Assembly: GCF_002975175.1 (NCBI RefSeq) | Contig: NZ_PCNZ01000020.1 | Span: forward strand, 1-64,000 | DNA length: 64,000 nucleotides | Direction of reading: 5' to 3' | DNA from: Bacillus sp. MYb209 | GTDB lineage: Bacteria > Bacillota > Bacilli > Bacillales > Bacillaceae_G | Shown: in pieces, positions 60,179 to 64,000 of the stretch | Position numbering within the stretch: the stretch's first letter is position 1 | Layout: each line of letters opens with the position of its first letter | Notes under the pieces: model-generated | What the model saw: only the letters and a program-made list of their open reading frames with translations | The model's database searches: none | Told to the model about the DNA's origin: nothing | Position numbers and translations under genes: made by a program

Positions 60179-61780
60179 AATTTTTACGTATCTTAGTTCT
60201 GGGCTAGAACCGATAATGAATTGGACGCCAGATACTGATGATTTTTGTAAATACGAAGAGCTTGGGAAAATAATTGGGATTAATGGTGCATCATCAAACA
60301 TAATATCTTCTGCTTTATGCAATAAGTCAAAGCGCTTATCTTCGTTTTGTTCAACTTCTGCTTCTTTTACTAAAGCGTCAAATTCTTTATTATGCCATTT
60401 TGCATAGTTGTTTGGACCATCACCTGCATATAAATCTAGTTTAGTAATTGGATCTAATAGAGAGCCGCCCCATCCCATATAAGCTAATTGGAAATCACTT
60501 TGCTTGTATGTGTCGATGTAACTCTTCCACTCTTTATTTTCTAATTTAATATCTACACCAAGATTTTTCTTAAACATTTCTTGCATTGCTTCTGCTACTT
60601 TTTTATGCTGTGTATCTGTAGTGAATTTTAATGTTACTTCAGGTAATGTAGACCAACCTTGCTCTTTCATACCCTCTTCTAATAATTTTTTCGCTTCTGC
60701 TGGATCGAACTTTACGTAATCACCTTTTTCTTTACGGAAATCACGACCACCTTGTGTTTTTGCTCCTTCTGGAACGAATGCATATGCTTCCTGTGCATTA
60801 TTTTTATACAGTTTTTCAACGATAAACTTACGATCAACCGCTAATGAAAATGCTTTACGTACTTTCGCATTTGTAAACGGCTCTTTTTCTACGTTAAACG
60901 AATAAATATAAGATGAGAATCCTGCAACGCGCTTATATTCTTTGTTTCCTTTTTCTTTTTCAATCATCTCTTGTGGTAAGCTACTTAGCAAATCTAATTC
61001 TTTTGATTTGTACAATTGGTACGCTGTTTTAGAATCTGGAATAATACGAAACTCAATTTCTTTTAATGTTACCTTTTTATCATAGTATTCTTTATTTTTT
61101 TGTACTGTAATAGCTTGGTTATGCTTCCATTCTTTTAACGTGAATGGTCCGTTCGTAATTAACTCTTTTGGATCTGTTTTTAATTTATTATTATCATCAA
61201 TCGATTTTTTAGATAATGGAATAAATAATGAACTTGCTAATTTTTGTTTAATAGAAGCAACTGGGTGCTCAAGTGTCACCTTTAATGTTTGAGGATCAAC
61301 GACTTGAATACCAACTTGCCCTTCTTCACCTTTTCCAGTATTATATGCCTCTGCTCCTTTAATAAAATACATTTCTGTCGCATTCATAGAACCCGTTTTC
61401 GGATTTAATAATCGCTTCCATGCAAACTCAAAATCATTTGCTGTAATAGGAGAACCGTCCGACCATTTAATATCTTTCTTTAAATGAATTGTATACTCAG
61501 TCCCATCAGCGTTTACTTCTTCTTTCTCTGCTAATTCATTTTGATATTTCCCATCACTATCTTGCGTATATAAACTTGAAAACAACTGCCCAATTACATA
61601 ACCTGACGTGCTATCTGTCGCAATGGCAGAATCAAGCGTATACGGATCACTACTAATATTCGTTACTAATCGATCTCCTTCACCCTTACCAGCACTCGCT
61701 TTTTGCGTCTCTTTCTTACCGCAAGCAACAGAAGTAATTGCTAAAACAGTCATAATGACAAACAGTAAAAACTTCTTCAT
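60170..61780 (-). CDS. OppA/DppE-family peptide-binding lipoprotein
   Basis: 536 residues. Signal MKKFLLFVIMTVLAITSVAC with lipobox Cys. SBP_bac_5 fold: SDPYTLDSAIATDSTSGYVI, YTIHLKKDIKWSDGSPITA, DFEFAWKRLLNPKTGSMNA, LAYMGWGGSLLDPITKLDL. Last visible gene of a four-gene operon (permease, two ATPases, binding protein), the SBP placed last. About 45 percent similar by eye to the riboswitch-controlled protein. Confidence 0.93.
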   Translation of the reverse strand: MKKFLLFVIMTVLAITSVACGKKETQKASAGKGEGDRLVTNISSDPYTLDSAIATDSTSGYVIGQLFSSLYTQDSDGKYQNELAEKEEVNADGTEYTIHLKKDIKWSDGSPITANDFEFAWKRLLNPKTGSMNATEMYFIKGAEAYNTGKGEEGQVGIQVVDPQTLKVTLEHPVASIKQKLASSLFIPLSKKSIDDNNKLKTDPKELITNGPFTLKEWKHNQAITVQKNKEYYDKKVTLKEIEFRIIPDSKTAYQLYKSKELDLLSSLPQEMIEKEKGNKEYKRVAGFSSYIYSFNVEKEPFTNAKVRKAFSLAVDRKFIVEKLYKNNAQEAYAFVPEGAKTQGGRDFRKEKGDYVKFDPAEAKKLLEEGMKEQGWSTLPEVTLKFTTDTQHKKVAEAMQEMFKKNLGVDIKLENKEWKSYIDTYKQSDFQLAYMGWGGSLLDPITKLDLYAGDGPNNYAKWHNKEFDALVKEAEVEQNEDKRFDLLHKAEDIMFDDAPLIPIIFPSSSYLQKSSVSGVQFIIGSSPELRYVKIKK

Positions 61781-61793
61781 CCTACATTCTCCT

Positions 61794-62567
61794 TTAACCT
61801 GAAATTTTTGGTGTTGATGCTAATAATGTTTTTGTATAAGAATGTTGTGGATTACGGAATACTTCGTCCGTATTTCCAAATTCAACAAGTTCTCCTTTGT
61901 ATAAGACAGCCACTTTTTCACATAAATAGTGAACCATCGGTAAATCATGTGCGATAAATAAATATGTATAGCCTTGTTCCTTTTGAATCTTTTGCAGCAG
62001 ATGTACAATTTGGATTTGCAGTGAAACATCTAATGCTGAAATTGGTTCATCAAGGATTAAAACTTCTGGCTCACATAATAGTGCTCTTGCAATAGCAATA
62101 CGTTGACGTTGCCCTCCGCTAAATTCGTGGGGATAACGATCAATATATCGTCTATCTAATCCAACACGCTCTAGTGCATCACCTGCGACTTTATCTTTCA
62201 ATCCTTTATCGCCTAAACCGAATGAAATATATCCTTCTGTTACGCTATCGCGTACTTTCCAGCGCGGATTTAATGCAGCTGTGGAATCTTGAAAAATAAA
62301 CTGTACTTTCTGTAAGAAATTTCGCTTATTAGCTGACTTCAGCGTGTGAACAACTTGACCGTTATAATCAATTTCACCAGACGTTGGTTTTTCAATCCCA
62401 GCTATGAGCTTACCAAGTGTTGTTTTTCCTGAACCACTTTCTCCGATAATGCCAAGAGTTGTTCCTTTCGGAATAGAAAGTGATATACCTTTTAGCGCCG
62501 CAATTTCTTTATTTTTACTTCCATATGTTTTTGTTACTTGTTTTACAGCTATTAAATCTGTCGTCAT
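61794..62567 (-). CDS. Peptide ABC transporter ATP-binding protein (OppF/DppF type)
   Basis: 257 residues. Walker A GIIGESGSGKTT, signature FSGGQRQRIAIARAL, Walker B VLILDEPISALD, H-loop AHDL. It lacks the Cys-rich C-terminal extension present in the OppF at 22675. ATG overlaps the upstream ATPase stop (ATGA). Confidence 0.94.
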   Translation of the reverse strand: MTTDLIAVKQVTKTYGSKNKEIAALKGISLSIPKGTTLGIIGESGSGKTTLGKLIAGIEKPTSGEIDYNGQVVHTLKSANKRNFLQKVQFIFQDSTAALNPRWKVRDSVTEGYISFGLGDKGLKDKVAGDALERVGLDRRYIDRYPHEFSGGQRQRIAIARALLCEPEVLILDEPISALDVSLQIQIVHLLQKIQKEQGYTYLFIAHDLPMVHYLCEKVAVLYKGELVEFGNTDEVFRNPQHSYTKTLLASTPKISG

Positions 62568-63574
62568 GAAGCATTCACCTTCTCTTTTGATTTCGCTTTA
62601 TTGTGCTCTAGAATGTGTTGCCAACAATGCGAACTATGCTCCCCAGAATACGATGTTTTTTCCGGAAAACGATGGATACATTCTTTTAGCGCTACAGGAC
62701 AACGATTCACAAACGGGCACCCAAAACTATTTAACGTTTCAATTGAAGGTGTTGTTCCCTCAATTGCCCGGAGTACCTTTTCTGAATCATCCATATTCGG
62801 AATTGCTTGTAATAAGCTTTTCGTATATGGATGTTTAGGAGAACCTATTACCTCCTGTATCGTTCCTTTTTCAACAACACGCCCCCCATACATAACTACT
62901 ACTCGGTCAGCTACTTCACGTACAAGCGCCAAGTCGTGTGTAATTAATAAAATACTCGTATTTTGTTTTTCTTTTCGCTCTTTTAATAACCCCATAATTT
63001 GTTTTTGAATTGTTACATCTAACGCCGTTGTAGGTTCATCTGCAATAACGAGCTTCGGGTGACATGCAAACGCAATTGCTAAACAAATACGCTGCCTCAT
63101 ACCTCCGCTTAACTGATACGGGTATTGTTCAAAGCGTTTCTCTGCTTCATGTATCCCTAAATCATTTAGTAAGTTAATCGCAATTTCTTTTGCCTCTTTT
63201 TTCGATTTTTTTTCATGCTGCACAATTACTTCTGTAATTTGTCTTCCCACCTTCATCGTCGGATTTAAAGATGAAAGCGGGTCTTGAAAGATAAAGGAAA
63301 TATCTTTCCCGCGAATTTGATTCCATTCTGATTCTTGTAAATTAGTTAATTCCTTTGATTGGAAAGATACATTTCCATCATCAATACGAATTGATTCTTG
63401 ATTTAGACCGATAATTGATTGTGCTGTAACACTTTTTCCTGAGCCACTTTCTCCTACAAGTGCAACAATTTCACCTTCGTTAATAGAAAAGGAAACATGC
63501 TTCACAATTGCTTGTTTACTATTCTCTTTTTCAACGGCCAACGTTACTTTTTCTAAAGATAAGAGCTGTCCCAT
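62564..63574 (-). CDS. Peptide ABC transporter ATP-binding protein (OppD/DppD type)
   Basis: 336 residues. Walker A ALVGESGSGKSV, signature LSGGMRQRICLAIAF, Walker [14 protein letters not shown]-loop THDL, C-terminal oligopeptide domain with GCPFVNRCPVALKEC. Overlaps the permease gene by 44 bp, showing tight coupling. Confidence 0.94.
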   Translation of the reverse strand: MGQLLSLEKVTLAVEKENSKQAIVKHVSFSINEGEIVALVGESGSGKSVTAQSIIGLNQESIRIDDGNVSFQSKELTNLQESEWNQIRGKDISFIFQDPLSSLNPTMKVGRQITEVIVQHEKKSKKEAKEIAINLLNDLGIHEAEKRFEQYPYQLSGGMRQRICLAIAFACHPKLVIADEPTTALDVTIQKQIMGLLKERKEKQNTSILLITHDLALVREVADRVVVMYGGRVVEKGTIQEVIGSPKHPYTKSLLQAIPNMDDSEKVLRAIEGTTPSIETLNSFGCPFVNRCPVALKECIHRFPEKTSYSGEHSSHCWQHILEHNKAKSKEKVNAS

Positions 63575-64000
63575 GTTTTTTCTCCTTCCGATTCCGTTTT
63601 ACGATTTTCGGATCAATTGCATCTTGCAAACCATCACCAATTGCATTAAATGCGAACATAATGAGTGCAATCATGATTGCTGGGAAGAATAGTTGCCACC
63701 ATTCTCCGCTCAATAATGTCCCGAGCGCATCGTTTGTCATCGTCCCCCAGCTTGCTGCTGGTGATTGTACTCCAAGTCCGATAAAGCTTAAAAATGATTC
63801 TGAAAAAATAGCTGCTGGAATTGTAAATGATAAATTTACGATAATAATCCCTGTTAAGTTTGGAATTAAATGCCCATATATAATTTTCATATGAGGTGTG
63901 CCTAATCGCTCTGCTGCAATAACAAATTCTCTTTGTTTCAATGAAAGTACTTGCGCCCGAATGAGACGTGCCATGCCAATCCATCCCGTTAACGCAAGGG
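63531..64000 (-). CDS. Peptide ABC transporter permease (OppC/DppC type), partial at window edge
   Basis: C-terminal about 156 residues. The frame continues past 63974 to the edge (LALTGWIGMARLIRAQ), so the ATG at 63974 is internal. EAA region AERLGTPHMKIIYGHLIPN, then helices and DGLQDAIDPKI, followed by a 20-residue extension overlapping the next gene. The N-terminal half and the partner permease lie outside the window. Confidence 0.92.
   Translation of the reverse strand, partial: LALTGWIGMARLIRAQVLSLKQREFVIAAERLGTPHMKIIYGHLIPNLTGIIIVNLSFTIPAAIFSESFLSFIGLGVQSPAASWGTMTNDALGTLLSGEWWQLFFPAIMIALIMFAFNAIGDGLQDAIDPKIVKRNRKEKKHGTALIFRKSNVGR

Overview
The window is a low-GC Firmicute chromosome and almost certainly belongs to the Bacillus cereus group (cereus/thuringiensis/anthracis). 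The evidence is conserved Bacillus gene order (cmpA-tex-ndoA/ndoAI-alr-ydcC-acpS next to a tRNA cluster), four copies or remnants of a bcr1-type repeat, and group-typical small peptide families. This is sequence recognition only; no database search was run.

Layout: 1-232 is the tail of a tRNA cluster (Asn, Ser, partial Glu). 347-8904 is housekeeping: SprT-like metalloprotease, CmpA, Tex, the EndoA/EndoAI toxin-antitoxin pair, alanine racemase, a LolA-like lipoprotein, AcpS, a rhomboid protease and a UV-damage endonuclease. 8997-16499 has the CshA helicase, MurF, Ddl, an MFS transporter and an amino-acid permease. 16758-20037 is a tyrosine/homogentisate catabolic operon. 20410-21290 is a six-copy tandem array of 36-codon hydrophobic peptide genes. 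21763-28352 has a HAD phosphatase and a complete oppABCDF operon. 28704-36237 has a drug/peptide ABC exporter, a LiaRS-like two-component system and an ABC-F protein with an attenuator leader.

36600-48500 is the accessory heart of the window. Eight promoters there share a 40-bp upstream element, TTACA-N4-TGTAA-N6-YGTAA followed by TTCGATAGT, with the -10 box always 19 nt further on. They drive mostly tiny peptide genes: a three-peptide operon, a single 37-residue peptide, a divergent pair with decayed or RNA-like products, a yxeA-like gene, and three paralogous two-peptide units. The operator resembles what I recall for BceR-type response regulators, which sense antimicrobial peptides, but no such regulator lies in the window. 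I consider this peptide regulon the best candidate for an undescribed system. The six-copy array encodes relatives of the second peptide of the two-peptide units and has a weaker version of the element.

48496-64000 has a molybdate locus (HTH-SBP regulator, ModA, ModB, no ModC), a GlcU-like sugar permease, ProC and an aldo/keto reductase, a SAM riboswitch controlling an OppA-like lipoprotein, a decayed tandem copy of that lipoprotein, an AraC regulator with two small membrane proteins, a YusW-like lipoprotein, and a second Opp/Dpp operon that runs off the right edge.
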